A stretch of DNA of 64,000 nt, from assembly GCA_008692225.1 (NCBI GenBank), contig VICG01000008.1, forward strand, positions 1,437,001 through 1,501,000, read 5' to 3'. Source of the DNA: Monilinia fructicola (taxonomy: Eukaryota; Ascomycota; Leotiomycetes; Helotiales; Sclerotiniaceae). The translations under genes were made by a program, and so were the position numbers. Shown in pieces: positions 12,805 to 24,211 of the stretch. Each line of letters starts with the position of its first letter. The stretch's first letter is position 1. The notes under the pieces were generated by a model that was given only the letters and a program-made list of their open reading frames with translations, was not told where the DNA came from and ran no database searches.

Positions 12805-13078
12805 TCAGCAAATAATTTTTGAAGTATAGCAATGGGGTGAACTACGAACGGCTGTGAGGGCTTCCGGTGCTTCCACGACAAATCTCCCACGTCTAATCTG
12901 GCATCAACGTCAGCTTAAGATCCAAAAGGAATCTTCTTCGCCTCCCCAATAGCATGATAAATTCAGCGATGAAGAGGCTAACCTTGATTTTCCAACTCTG
13001 TACTAGGAAACTTTTCATCAAGAATGCCTTGAGCTGTGCCTCATTCAAATATCTGTACTCCAAAGTTTGGGTAGGCAT
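12805..13078 (-). CDS. Small two-exon ORF, possible stand-alone N-terminal module
   Basis: Exons 13078-12983 and 12897-12805, joined by an intron starting GTTAGC and ending CCAG, give 62 residues. The sequence opens MPTQTLEYRYLNEAQLKAFL and continues WKIKIRRGRFVVEAPEALTA. Its order (aromatic, leucine-rich helix, a charged strand, then [RK]-x-[RK]-[YF] before a proline turn) resembles the beginning of the adjacent CorA-like protein (LISLLKKVY... FRVELRLNRYKIYPCG). I do not recognise a named family. It may be a genuine small protein or the first exons of a truncated larger gene. Phase agreement across the junction supports real splicing at some time. Confidence 0.4.
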
Positions 13079-16000
13079 TTTTTCCGATTTGATACAGACC
13101 CGAGAATTGATCACTTTCAACTAGTGAGGAAAGGATCAGCTTATACAAGGAAACTAGAAAATGTGTTTTGGTTGGGAGGTTTCGAGGATGGTCTTTTTTT
13201 CTTGCAAAAATCAGGCTTCAAACTCCCTTTTATTTATGGAAGATTGCGGCTCTTGTGTGATGGCTCTAGGAGTATCAAAAGTAAGTCTTTAAAGAGGCTG
13301 GCTACACCAGGTTACACAATTCCTTCTTGGACGCAATCTAAGTAGAGACATTTGGCGATAATCAACGTTCATTCTTAACGCCAATATTTTAGATTGAGTG
13401 TAATGGATGAATAATCAATCAATACTAGGTAATCATTGAACTGTCCGATCATGTTATTCAACAGAGCCAACAGCCTAATAATAGGTACTGGAAGTAGGAG
13501 ATCAATAACATCTTAACTTAAAAATGTAGAATTATTGCGTCTTCAATTCATGATTTGAGTTCGCCCCTTGTAGCCAGTAATTAATCGTCGAATCTTCGGG
13601 TGAAGGAGTTACGGTAAGCCAGCTTCATCTCTCAATCTTTCACCTAATATTGAACAGTAAGTCTCTTAGTTTGCCCATACTAATCTTATTTTTGATTGGT
13701 TATGTTCCTACAGTTACTTTTCGATTTTTTCCCTTGATCAATTCCTAAAGCCAATGAATATACTGCGTGGTGTCGGGCACAACCTATCGGATAAATTATT
13801 CGCAAAAAGTTGGCCTATGGCCTTCTCATCTTCTCTTTCCTTGCATGAAGGTTTTTCCCAACTCCATCTAGTATCTATCCTATTTCAAGATTGCCGATAC
13901 TCTTAATCTCCATCTTAGAAAATGCTCCAATCACATGATCATAGATTAATTTCGATTATTGGGGTGCTTGCAAAGATTTTGAGTAATTCAACCAGTCACC
14001 TTTGCATTTAACCACCTCTAATGCTTTGTCTAATCCAAAAGTGCATGGACCAACCTTAGAAAAACTAATATCGAAATCTCCAACTTTCCCAAGAGAAGTT
14101 CTCTAATCTTCTCTTAATTTTGCCGGAGTGTTTCCCTTAACTTCCTTCTAATCCTTCTCTAAGTTTAGTGTCACGTCTTTGCGACAAGGACTTCAACCCC
14201 TCCTCTTCTTGCTTTTATCTTGAGCTTTTCGCAGCGCTCCATTCCCCTCTCTCGCTAAACCTCACCAGTCGAATTTGTACAATCAGTAAAGCCTAGAGAG
14301 GGCGAGGAGCTAATTACTGTAAAAACAAAGCGATCTCAGGATTAGAAAACTCAAGAAAGCCTACTTGCAAATCCAAATCTATGTTAAAGGTACAAATATG
14401 CATTATCTACCAATCACGAGGTGAACTACGTCTTCACGGCAGATAACAATTTATATGATCTAATTACCGGCCCGTGCGCAATACTTCCCCTTAATTCTAA
14501 ATTTCTAATTAATGCAGCCAAGCGAGAACATCACTTTATTCCGATGTATTTGATGGTAACCCCCCCACACACAATTTTTCAAATGCTGGGACTTCACCCA
14601 AGAGGAGCATTCATTTTGCAGTAGAAACGCTTTTGTAGCTAATTATAGATGAAATTTCAGGGCCGAGGAATCTTCAAGGGCTGATGAATTATCTACAATT
14701 ATATTCTATCATGATTCGATTACTTGACGGAATGGACAGGAAAGAGTTCCTTTCAATTGATAAATTTTCTGATTCCATACTCGCGATGTAAAAGGAAAGG
14801 AAATTTTCGCGAGCGTTCACAGGCATATCTTGAATTGTCCATTATGGTCACGTGAATTGTTTGATAGATGTACCGTGATGTCAGCCGAACACGAATCCTT
14901 CCTGCATTAGGACAATTTGCGCAAGTAGCATCTTTTCAAAAAATCCAGCGGTAGATGTTTGATTACTCCTAGGCTGGAACCATCTTTTTGACTGAAATAA
15001 TGCCAAGAATCCCGCCGCATCCACGCATATTGAACATCATAATTTTGGATCATGCATCTTGGTCACATATGACAACCCTACCAGAGAAACTGCAACATCT
15101 TGAACAAGCTGCTCTCGACACTCTCATGGCTACGAGAAATCCCGGGTTCTTGGAAGCTTTGCTAGCCCCTCTTCCGTGCCTGTTCTATATAAACATGCCT
15201 TCAAAAAGTCTCGTACCATCATACTCATTTCCAATTCCCACACAATGGTGCTGCGCTTCATGGCACCAGAACGATCCACATGCATATTACTGAGCTCCCG
15301 TGAAAACATCTTATTCATCCGAGGCGAGAAGTCGCTTAACCTCTCTTGCAGAATCCTTGGTCTTTGCGCTGAGCTCCTGAATCCCAGAGTAGATATTTTA
15401 CCATCTGTTGCCTCCTTTCCAGTTTTCGATCCTTAGAAAATCCTTGGGACCCTTTGACAGGATATTCAGACATCTCTTACATCAATACTGTGGAATCAAT
15501 GTCGAGTTTAGAAGTACCACCTGTGCATTTTGTTTCGCATCAGGCGTTGAAATTGAGTACATTTGGACTTCTTGAGAGGAGAGCGAAGAGCGGTTGGTAT
15601 CTTAGTAATCGATGTACCAGAAGGATGTTGAGAATCGAACTTTTAGTTAGATGCCGGGAGCTAGTTGTCTTCCATTTGGGCATGGAAATGATTCAAACTG
15701 TTCACGGAAAGTATTATCGGTTTTCATAGATTCATTGTGAAGAGGACTCGCCGAGCACAAGAGCTACGGCAAGTTGGAGTATATATGCTCAGCGATGCCA
15801 TGCAGTCGGAAGGTAAACGCCCAAGTATAAGGTGCAGATGCTAGCGATGAAGAAGAAAGCGGAGCTGATCCTAAAGACGAGAAACTGGGATCCAGCCATT
15901 CGCTCAATTCGAATGCGGAAAGCGGGGGAGAATCTAGTGAATTGATGAACGAAAGTGAGTCTCCCCGCTTTCCAATCACGCATCAGAATATTGATGCATA

Positions 16001-16215
16001 CTGCTGGGCACAAAAAGAAACTCACCATTATACATCTCGATGAAGAAGTATGGAATCTCGCAAAACTTGAAAGAAATGGTAGATATAGACCAACTACTCG
16101 CTAAATCTAATGAATTTTCCCGCGCACTGTCAAACTTGCACTCCCAAAAGGACCCAGTTCTCCGTCCCTAAACTTATATGTTCTCTCACGTGAATTTTAT
16201 GATTCAGTAACAACC
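13079..16215. other. Gene-poor region with a possible relic at 14988-15729
   Basis: The sequence from 13.3 to 14.9 kb is AT-rich without supported genes. Between 14988 and 15729 (+) successive frames give protein-like text (LPEKLQHLEQAALDTLMATR, then LNLSCRILGLCAELLNPRVD, then SLGPFDRIFRHLLHQ), but they are separated by stops and frame changes. This suggests an old, unidentified pseudogene. The minus-strand frames at 15764-16028 are serine-rich shadows. Confidence 0.3.
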
Positions 16216-17493
16216 CTAAATATGCCAGAGAGGTCCACCGTCTAAGACTCCCAGTCTACGACGGAAAGTTGCATGTGCTTGCTGGAAGTAAGGGGGAGGA
16301 TTTTCGGAATAGTGAGGACAGGTCCGTCCGTGACGGTCCTTGTTTCCACCTATTATTTTGTAATCGACACCACACTCGTAGCAGAATTCCGCTCCACATC
16401 TACCTACTCATTATTAGTCTGAAGCCCGACTGGTCATGAAATTAAGTAAACTTACATGTGATGTTATCGCAGCCGTATGTTTTCGACACATGGGCTCCAC
16501 AAACCGGACACATAGTACTCTGCTTAGCAAGGTAAGCTTGACTCGCTTGCTCCTGTTCTCTTCTTTGCCTCTGTTGGGTATCATATCCACCACAGGTGTG
16601 GTCGCCGTGCCAAGGCATCTGGTGCGTGAAGCATGTTTTGAAACTACACTTTTTACACGTCATCATAGGCTGGTCATCGCCCCCCTCATGAATCTGACCG
16701 TCTTTGCAGTCGGGACCAAGACAGTAAGTAAATTTTGGATGTTTGCGAATGGAGGACAGAAGGAAGTTTTTCTCGTATCTATTCGTGGTGTTAGCTTTAG
16801 TTGTGAAGTCTGAGCTATAGAAGAGATATCAACATACGTAATAAAGTGCTCCTCCCTGGCGAGAGACTTTACATTATCGTAAGAAAGAATGATCGGACAT
16901 TCTGGACATGCAATTTGACCCCTTGGCTTGTCGTTAATTTGTTCCTCGAGGTAACGTGACAGACATGCACTGCAGCACGTTGGTCTATGCATACAATCTG
17001 CGCTGATTTGATGAGGGAAAGAAGCAGTGGTGAGTTCTTCTGCACATATTAAGCATTCCTGGATTCCGATATCCTGCTCTAGTGGATCTTCACTCTCACT
17101 CTTGACACTTTTCGAATTCTCCTGAACAGGGCTTTGTTCTTGCTCTAGTGGCTTCTCTCTCTTATTCTTGACAATTCTCCCATCCTCTTTTGCAGAGCGC
17201 TCATGTCTCTTGCGCTTGATACCTCTAGGTGTGTCTACATGATAGTATTCTGAGATCACACCTACGTACCCCGACTCCAGCCAAGTGCGAATTGCATGTA
17301 GCTGTGCATCAGATATCCGATCACCTCGTTCCGCGGCGTTCAGCTGATGCATAAGTTGAGACTTGTTATAACTAGAGTGGAGCGGTTCATTTAAGAACCT
17401 CAAGATACTCTGCATTGTATCTTTGCGAAGCTGCGATACTTCTCGAGAGAGGAATGATCCTTCCTTGTAGTAATGCCTTGTCAGACTCGGCAT
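16216..17493 (-). CDS. RBR-type (RING-IBR-RING) E3 ubiquitin ligase
   Basis: Exons 17493-16838, 16778-16456 and 16403-16216 give 388 residues with consistent phases (introns GTATGT..ATAG and GTAAGT..GTAG). Order: an N-terminal helical region, a K/R/E-rich low-complexity linker (about residues 100-145), RING1 starting ECLICAEELTTASFPHQ and ending ACPEC, an IBR domain (TYCLGPDC, MTCKKCSFKTCFTHQMPWH), and RING2 (STMCPVCGAHVSKTYGCDN, RCGAEFCYECG). RBR ligases take ubiquitin onto a RING2 cysteine before passing it on; by alignment with HHARI that is the cysteine in YGCDN. No parkin- or ariadne-type accessory domains are visible, so it belongs to the short fungal RBR proteins. Substrate unknown. 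The gene appears intact. Confidence 0.9.
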
Positions 17494-18067
17494 GTTGACG
17501 ATTGATTGGGTTTGATAGTCGATTTCTAGTATAACCTCTGATGGTTTATGAGGCTCAGCTTTTGTAGAGTGCTGTCTTTAAGAAACTTTATAGGTGGAGG
17601 TAACGTGGTATTTTCACTTTTAAAAGGATTTCTTCGGTTCATGTGATGATGGCTTGTGGGTTTGAGGCATTTAAAATGTCAAAAGTGAATGAATATTACT
17701 TCATTAACACCTAGTACGGTAAATACGACTGTTTAACGTTCTATATGCACATGGACTCAAAGAAAACAACATTTATTTGGATTCGGTGATGTAATAAATT
17801 CAAGTATGGAATCTAAGAATCTAGTAGAAGACGAGTCCAGATAAGACAACAATGGCTATTTTGATAAAATGTTGGGCACACTTAAGAATCTTCCAGAACG
17901 TATTCATACAGTATATTTTTCATATGCATAATCGCTCGGTCCAAATGGAGAGAGTGCTGCTTATATTAGATGAGTGTAATATCAAGTGTCCCGACATAAA
18001 GATTACCTTGCCCTACAGAACCAAAATTTTGACTCCCGAGGTCTTGACAAGTAAGCGATATTAGGTC

Positions 18068-18093
18068 GATATTAGGTTTATAAACCTAATATC
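18068..18093. repeat. Perfect 26-nt palindrome
   Basis: Half-site GATATTAGGTTTA is followed immediately by its reverse complement. A further partial copy of the left half (GATATTAGG) lies just upstream at about 18057. No gene is adjacent. It could be a transposon remnant end or a chance hairpin in AT-rich DNA. Confidence 0.7.
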
Positions 18094-18285
18094 ACTCACG
18101 AATGGCCTGATTTTGTTATAGAATTATATAGAGATGTATACCAATACCTTGTTTAGTCTTCCTATCAAATGTGAATCGAAGCTACTAGCACGATTTATTT
18201 TCGAAAATATTCCGAAACCCTATTATCATAGAAACTAGTCTATTTCTAGCATTATAATTGTGATCACGATTACAATTACAATTAC

Positions 18286-18500
18286 CATCATCATCATAAT
18301 CATTAGTATTATTATTATTATCGTTAAAGCTATCCAATTATTTGAGCCCATTAAAGCGTTAACGTTGAAAAAAGCGATGAAATAGGGGGAAAGCGAGATG
18401 GAAAAAGCAACCAACTTACTTTCGGATTTCGAATCTCAACGAAATCCCATCTTTTAATCTACCTTTAATATAATCAGACGATAACTTACTTTTGAATGAA
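18286..18500. repeat. Dispersed repeat copy A
   Basis: Shares ordered blocks with 42955-43145: an ATTATTATCG start, AAGCTATYCA, a TTAAnGCGTTA block, GAAATAGGGG followed by AAAGCGA and AGAAAAAGCA, then AACTTACT. The copies are diverged. Probably an old non-coding element. Confidence 0.45.
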
Positions 18501-20408
18501 ATAAGTTAGGCTACCTTTGATTATATCAAAAATTGAAAAATGTTGAATCAAGGTCTTGAGATAGAACAATCCATTCTAGAGCAAACTAACAGAATTTAGC
18601 CTATTTACATGTTTCCAAATTTCATAAAATAGGATATTTCAAGGAGAACCTTGATTCACCGATTAATTAAATGTCAGAGTTCTGAATCCATAGGATCACT
18701 TACTCGAAGACTCATATTCTAGATCCACAGAAGAACCTTCCAAAATCAGATCTTCTCTTTGCCTCTCTCTATGCTAGCTCAGCTCAGACATGGCTATCCC
18801 CCAAATTCTCCAAATCTTCAAGCTAGACGCTCAACACAAATTTACAAAACCATCAAGTGAATCTTACATCCCAGATTCCACATCAGAAACCATTGAACAA
18901 AGTCCCACAAAAGCGCTTTGTAGCAAAAGCAAAGCGCCTTCGTAAATGTCCAACTTCTGCAGATATCTCCACCACTCACGCTGCCGATGAAGATCAAACT
19001 AATATGCCGCGCTGAGAAGATTCGTGGCGCCCATAACATCTTTCAAACTGATCCGTGTGAGGAAACCCCACGTGGCAGCTGGATCTCGCAAGATTACCTG
19101 ACTATTTGCAGAATACTTATACTCTCCAGCTCCAGGGGGGACTTTCAATAGATCAGAATAATGGACGATTCCCTTATCACTCCTACGTCAATCTAGGAAT
19201 CCGACGGTACCATAGTCTTATTGGGGGCCTGGGAGCCCTACCCTTCCTAAAAGGAACCTTTGTTAGACGGCCCACTAGGGGATGCTAATCCTGCAATCAA
19301 GCTAAACCTAAAATGGAACATAGCGAATAGCTGGAGCGTTGACCCTAGAATACGAGATAGTTCTAACTAAAACCCACCAAAATCTATTTCCGATTAAAAG
19401 CTTCCAAAGTTGTCTATTGTAAATTCTGTCTAGCCCCCACCCCTGCAGCTACAATATGAGAGGGCCCCTTTGGAACCGTCTTATGAGAAGATCGCTCTTG
19501 TATGTGACTACTGCTGCCATATATCAGAGTACGCACTCGCATATCCACCCCCAATTTTACTTACTAGATAGTTAATATAGCCACAATCTAGATTTCAGTC
19601 TGGTGGCACTCACAATATGTGCCAGAAAATATCGACAAAGGGTATCTACCATTCTACCATTCTGCCTTCACTAATAATTTCCCATCAAAACTCAAGGTAC
19701 TGGTGGTACATAGATGAGAATTTTCTAATGAGGAGGATCTAATTCATTTTTAACTTGTAGTTCCATGAAGAAGAGGGTAGAATCTTAGCCTTCTGGCACC
19801 TAGCTTTCTCGTTCCCAACAATATTTTACCTAAAGTTATGGTTTCTAAGGATCTCTCAAAGTTCGCCTCATTGCTCGACTGTAATGGGATAAACTCATTG
19901 ATGTCTTCGCCAAAATGTAGTCTTCAAGAGATATTCGAGAATAAATGGTACCTGGGAGCGAATCATGGTTATAAACGAATAGCAACAAATAATAATAGCT
20001 TCAACTGTTCCGTGTGTTAAGAAATTTAAACATTGGAAGAAACAAGCTAAGCAATCAAGAACTAGAGTCAACTGTAGAGGACACATCAAAAAATATAATA
20101 AACACGTTGTTTTCATGATTAAAGTCATTATTAAGTTATTAATATCATTATTCTTAACTTGTGAGTATTCATGATGTGAAATAAGGTACTATGAACGGAT
20201 TGCCTCTCCAACTTCTCCTAGGAATAGTCACTCGTGAGTAGATATGGGTAATATCAAAATATGCCATCCAAAAGAATATGCTACGTTGATCAAAATCTGT
20301 TAGGTCTTCCGATTGCACCTTTTTACGAATGGCCATATTTTGTTCCCTAACGTATCATTCCTACACGGGATCAGCTCGCATGGCGAATGGATATTAGGCT
20401 CAAGATTC

Positions 20409-23400
20409 TTACGATTGTCGGCGCGGCTTGAGTGGCAATGCCGGCAAGATAACTGTCTTTGTTTGACGAAAGCTGAGCGCAGGTAGAGCAAATACTTGTG
20501 GTGGCTTTCCATCGGCAATGCTTGAAGGAGGAGACTTTGAGGGGGTCAGGGCCGGCCAGTCAACAGATTTGGTGGAAATTTCCGAGCCAGACTTTCCCTT
20601 CTCATGGCTGCTCTGGGGCAAGCCAGCCTTATTCTTGATGATATCACCCCTCAGTTGCTCTTGAGACCCAGAAGACTTGGAACTAACACCTCCAGAGTTC
20701 TTTCCCTGGGATTTTACTCTCTTGTGCTCAACTTTGTGGGCAGAACCATTAGGTGTTTTCGAAGAATCTTGATTATCTGAATTATTCGACTGGGCCAGTC
20801 TCTTGAGATCCTTCGCAGATATTGAAAGACTCTTGCTCAGCGAACCATTGATGGGACCGCCAGTCTTTGACCTCTTATGATTGGATTTGAAGGCGGGTAC
20901 ATTGGATGGATTTGGAGCTGATGTGATATTGGTGGTCGAGATGAATCTAGTGGCTTCATTGTCCAAGGACTTTGCAGAAGTTTCCCCCTCGGCTGACTTT
21001 ACAGCATCATTTTCATCAGCTTGTGATTGGGAACCGGCGTCGTTCAAATAATTGTTGGGTTTTGATTCTATGGATGAACATATACTTGGTTTCCTGGTCG
21101 AATCCCCACTAAATAATTTGTCTTCCTCAATGTGTGATGGGCTTGTGCTTTGAGAATCGGCCGGTGAATTAATAGCAGAAGTAGAGCTAAAAGAACTGCT
21201 TTCTTTCTCAATACTGAGCTTATTTGTAGACTTGGATTTCTTGTTTCTCCTTGAATTCTTGATTTTTTCTTGGGGTACTGGTTCCGAAACCTTCATGGCC
21301 ACTGTTTCGAGAGATTCTTTCGATAGCAGTTTGTTGACAGATTCTGAGAAAACTGGAACTGTTATCGGTATCTGTTTGGTCACCTCCAAGTTCAAGATCT
21401 CAGGCTCTACGGTGGTTTCCGTGGTCAACATCTGACTAGGTAACGAGCTTGTTTCCATTTCACTAAGCGAAGGCACTTCAGGCGTATGATTGATAGACTT
21501 CTGAGCATCCAGTTTGTTTAGGTCAACTTGAGAAATTGATTTTGTCGGGGCTGCAATAGGACTTGTAACAATTGGTCTATTAATATGTCAGTATGGGCAA
21601 AGTTAAGGTTTTGATCGGAGACTTGAGACCCACGTATTTCTGCGAGGTGATGATTTCTTGTGCTTGGTGTCTGTATTTCTAATCGAATCCTTTGATGGAG
21701 ATGTAGAATTTGAATCTCCGGTAAGCCTTCTTCAATGTCAGCAATTCATATAACATATTAACCCGTATGAATTTATTTGGTGAACTTACTTCGATTTGAT
21801 TGGGGAATTCTCCTTTCTATTTCCAGGAAGGCTAGAAACATTTTTCATAGCTGAATCAGTTTCAAGGGTGGTATTGACACGATTAGATGCCCCTTGAAAT
21901 CCACCATGTGATCGAGGATGAGATATGGTTGCAGAATTTGTTCGGTTGTTCATAGCGGTAAGAGGCATCTGTTGTTGAAAATGAGAAATTCCTCTTTCGT
22001 GCTGCATAACTTCTGATATGACGGCACCTATCGCAAGTCGTGGTGATTGTAGCTGTTGCCGTGGTGCAAAGGGAGTAGGATATGAATTATTGTTTGGGAA
22101 GTCGGATATATGTGCAAAGGAGTTGCCGGAATTTTGTGAAGTAACATGATGAACATTTGGATATTGAAATTGACTTTGGCCACTCTGTGATCTTGATGGA
22201 CGATGCTGTGATATTGAACTTCTTCTTGGATATGCTCGACCGTCGAGACCAGAATTTGGCATAAAACGGGTGTGATTTTCGCCATGATAACCGTTGTAAC
22301 TGGAGTTACTGCCAGATCTCTCTCTCATATAATTATCTGATGGGTATCCTGCCGTGAGTAAACGTCCATCTGGCATCTGGTGACCATCGAATCTTTTAAC
22401 TGCAGCGTCCAAGACATCCGCATCGAATCTACCAATATTGATTAGCTTTCTGGCTTTAATGAAGAGAATGTACAAACTTACGTCACAAAGACTGGGCCGT
22501 TGTTGTGTGGTCTGAGCAAAAATTTGATTAACACAACATTTCCAATTGTGGACATGAGGTCCTTCAACTGATGACTGCAAAACATCTTCAAATCTGGACC
22601 CTTCAAATACAGAGTTCTACCGTGAGCATTCCTTGGTATAGGAGTAGTTTCATAACGATACAGACAGGAATCATCACGCCTCTGGAAATTTGGATCTCCT
22701 TCCATTGGGCTGAAGTCGAGAGATTGATTGACCGTGGAACGTTGAAAGGTCTTGTGGTTTCGGGCATCGTTTGGAAGATCCATGCGAGAACTAACCAAAT
22801 CGCTGTTCCCCATAAGTTGGCTAGAAGTATGACTAGAAGAGCCGGAATTATGCTGAAGGTGCTGGAAATTCTGGAGATTACGGACGTAAATCGGTTCGGG
22901 TTGAGAGGCTTTAGGGGGACTTCCTCTCATACTACCAGACGTATTTTGTTGATTGTTATGTTGTGATTGGTGCGCAAATTTGTTCGGAGCCCCGTAAGGT
23001 GCTGTCCACTGATTTCTTCTATTCTGAGTGATTTCAATGGAATTTCCACGAGGTCTAGATTTATCGCGAGGTCGATTGTCGGGGCGATAGTTCTTAGGAC
23101 GATTTGGTGAAAAATCAACGCCAGCGGGCATGTTGCGCTGGATCTCCATGAAATTATCATATGTCTGTGGTCGAAGAGGGAGAGGAAGAGCCGAGACTTG
23201 ATCCATAGTTTCACCTTGATTTACAGGCGTCGATTGAACTTGAGTTGTCAAGTTTAATGGCATGCTAAAGTTCCTACCAGCATGCAAGGTAGAAGTGAAT
23301 TGAGGTTTTGATGGACCAAGACCATTCAGTTCATGATTTCTTACGCTTGTCGGTGCGGGAATCGATCGATTTCCAATTGAAGTTGGTATATTTGGTCGAT

Positions 23401-24211
23401 TGATTCGTTTGCCAAATTGATCAAAACCATCTCCCTTATCGGAAACAGCTCTAGCGTGAAAGGTATCTGTGGTTTGATGCTGCAGTTTCTGAGGCATGCT
23501 ATTAGATTGTAGCAACTTGGGAGCTGCGGCGTTGACAGGATTGCGAGAATCGTCTTGCAATAAACGCAAGCGATGGGCCTCCAGCGCCTTACTGAGGATC
23601 GATCTCCATTCCTGGGCAAAGTCGTCATTTTCCGCAGGATCCGAGATAAAAAGTCCGTACATACTACCAGCAACAGATTTTAAGACCATTTCCCTATGGT
23701 TTGTGACCCATGCTCGAGCATACTCATCAATCTCATTCTTTTGCGCCTTCTCATATTCGCGGTCGAGCTGTTCGTTTTCTGCGCCAAGTCGATGCATAAC
23801 GTAATAAAGGAACTCTGGACCTTCCAACTGTATATCAGCTGCATCCCAAAGAAAATAAAGATCGTCCCAAAAGGTAGGCTTTTTGATATAGCGAATCAGC
23901 TCGGGATATGCCTGTCTCAAGCTGGTAGCTTTGGCACTCACACATGCCGCTACATTACTACGCAAAATGGGGGTGACCTTATGATCTGCAACCATATCTC
24001 GCTTTTCGTAGCGTCCAAAATGCGTAGAAATAAATGCAGGCGCGCCGGCATGGTTTTGAACTTGCCATATTGTAGGATCAGTCGCAGTGAGCTGAGGTGC
24101 TTGAAGAGTGTGTCCTGCAACAGCAGTATTTCCTAGATTCATGTATTGTGGATAACCTTGTTGTACCATATGTAATGGAACCACGGGATGATATGGGGGT
24201 GGACGATTCAT
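20409..24211 (-). CDS. Large RNA-binding protein with one RRM
   Basis: Four exons (24211-22482, 22428-21790, 21729-21634, 21576-20409) keep one frame and give about 1210 residues; the third exon may start three bases later. After a proline/glutamine-rich start, residues about 60-240 form a conserved helical N-terminal region (LRQAYPELIRYIKKPTFWDD, GPEFLYYVMHRLGAENEQLD). A long disordered Q/N/S/R-rich region follows. An RRM at about residues 530-600 begins GRTLYLKGPDLKMFCSHQLK and continues across intron 1 into VFVTFDADVLDAAVKRFDG. The C-terminal 600 residues are disordered, S/N/K-rich and highly charged. This suggests a post-transcriptional regulator or RNP-granule protein. I do not recognise a named orthologue. 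No frame breaks over 3.6 kb of coding sequence. Confidence 0.88.

Larger units (their letters stand above)
17494..20408. other. Gene desert, about 2.9 kb, AT-rich
   Basis: No supported gene. Holds simple repeats (about 18255-18325, ATT/CAT-type trinucleotides), a perfect 26-nt palindrome at 18068-18093, and a segment at about 18286-18500 related to sequence at 42955-43145. Open frames at 19106-20128 lack motifs. Confidence 0.5.

Noticed and set aside
16779..16837. Reading through the RBR intron as coding (TPRIDTRKTSFCPP...)
   Set aside because: It destroys the IBR cysteine pattern; splicing GTATGT..ATAG in phase 2 restores it with a good branch site.
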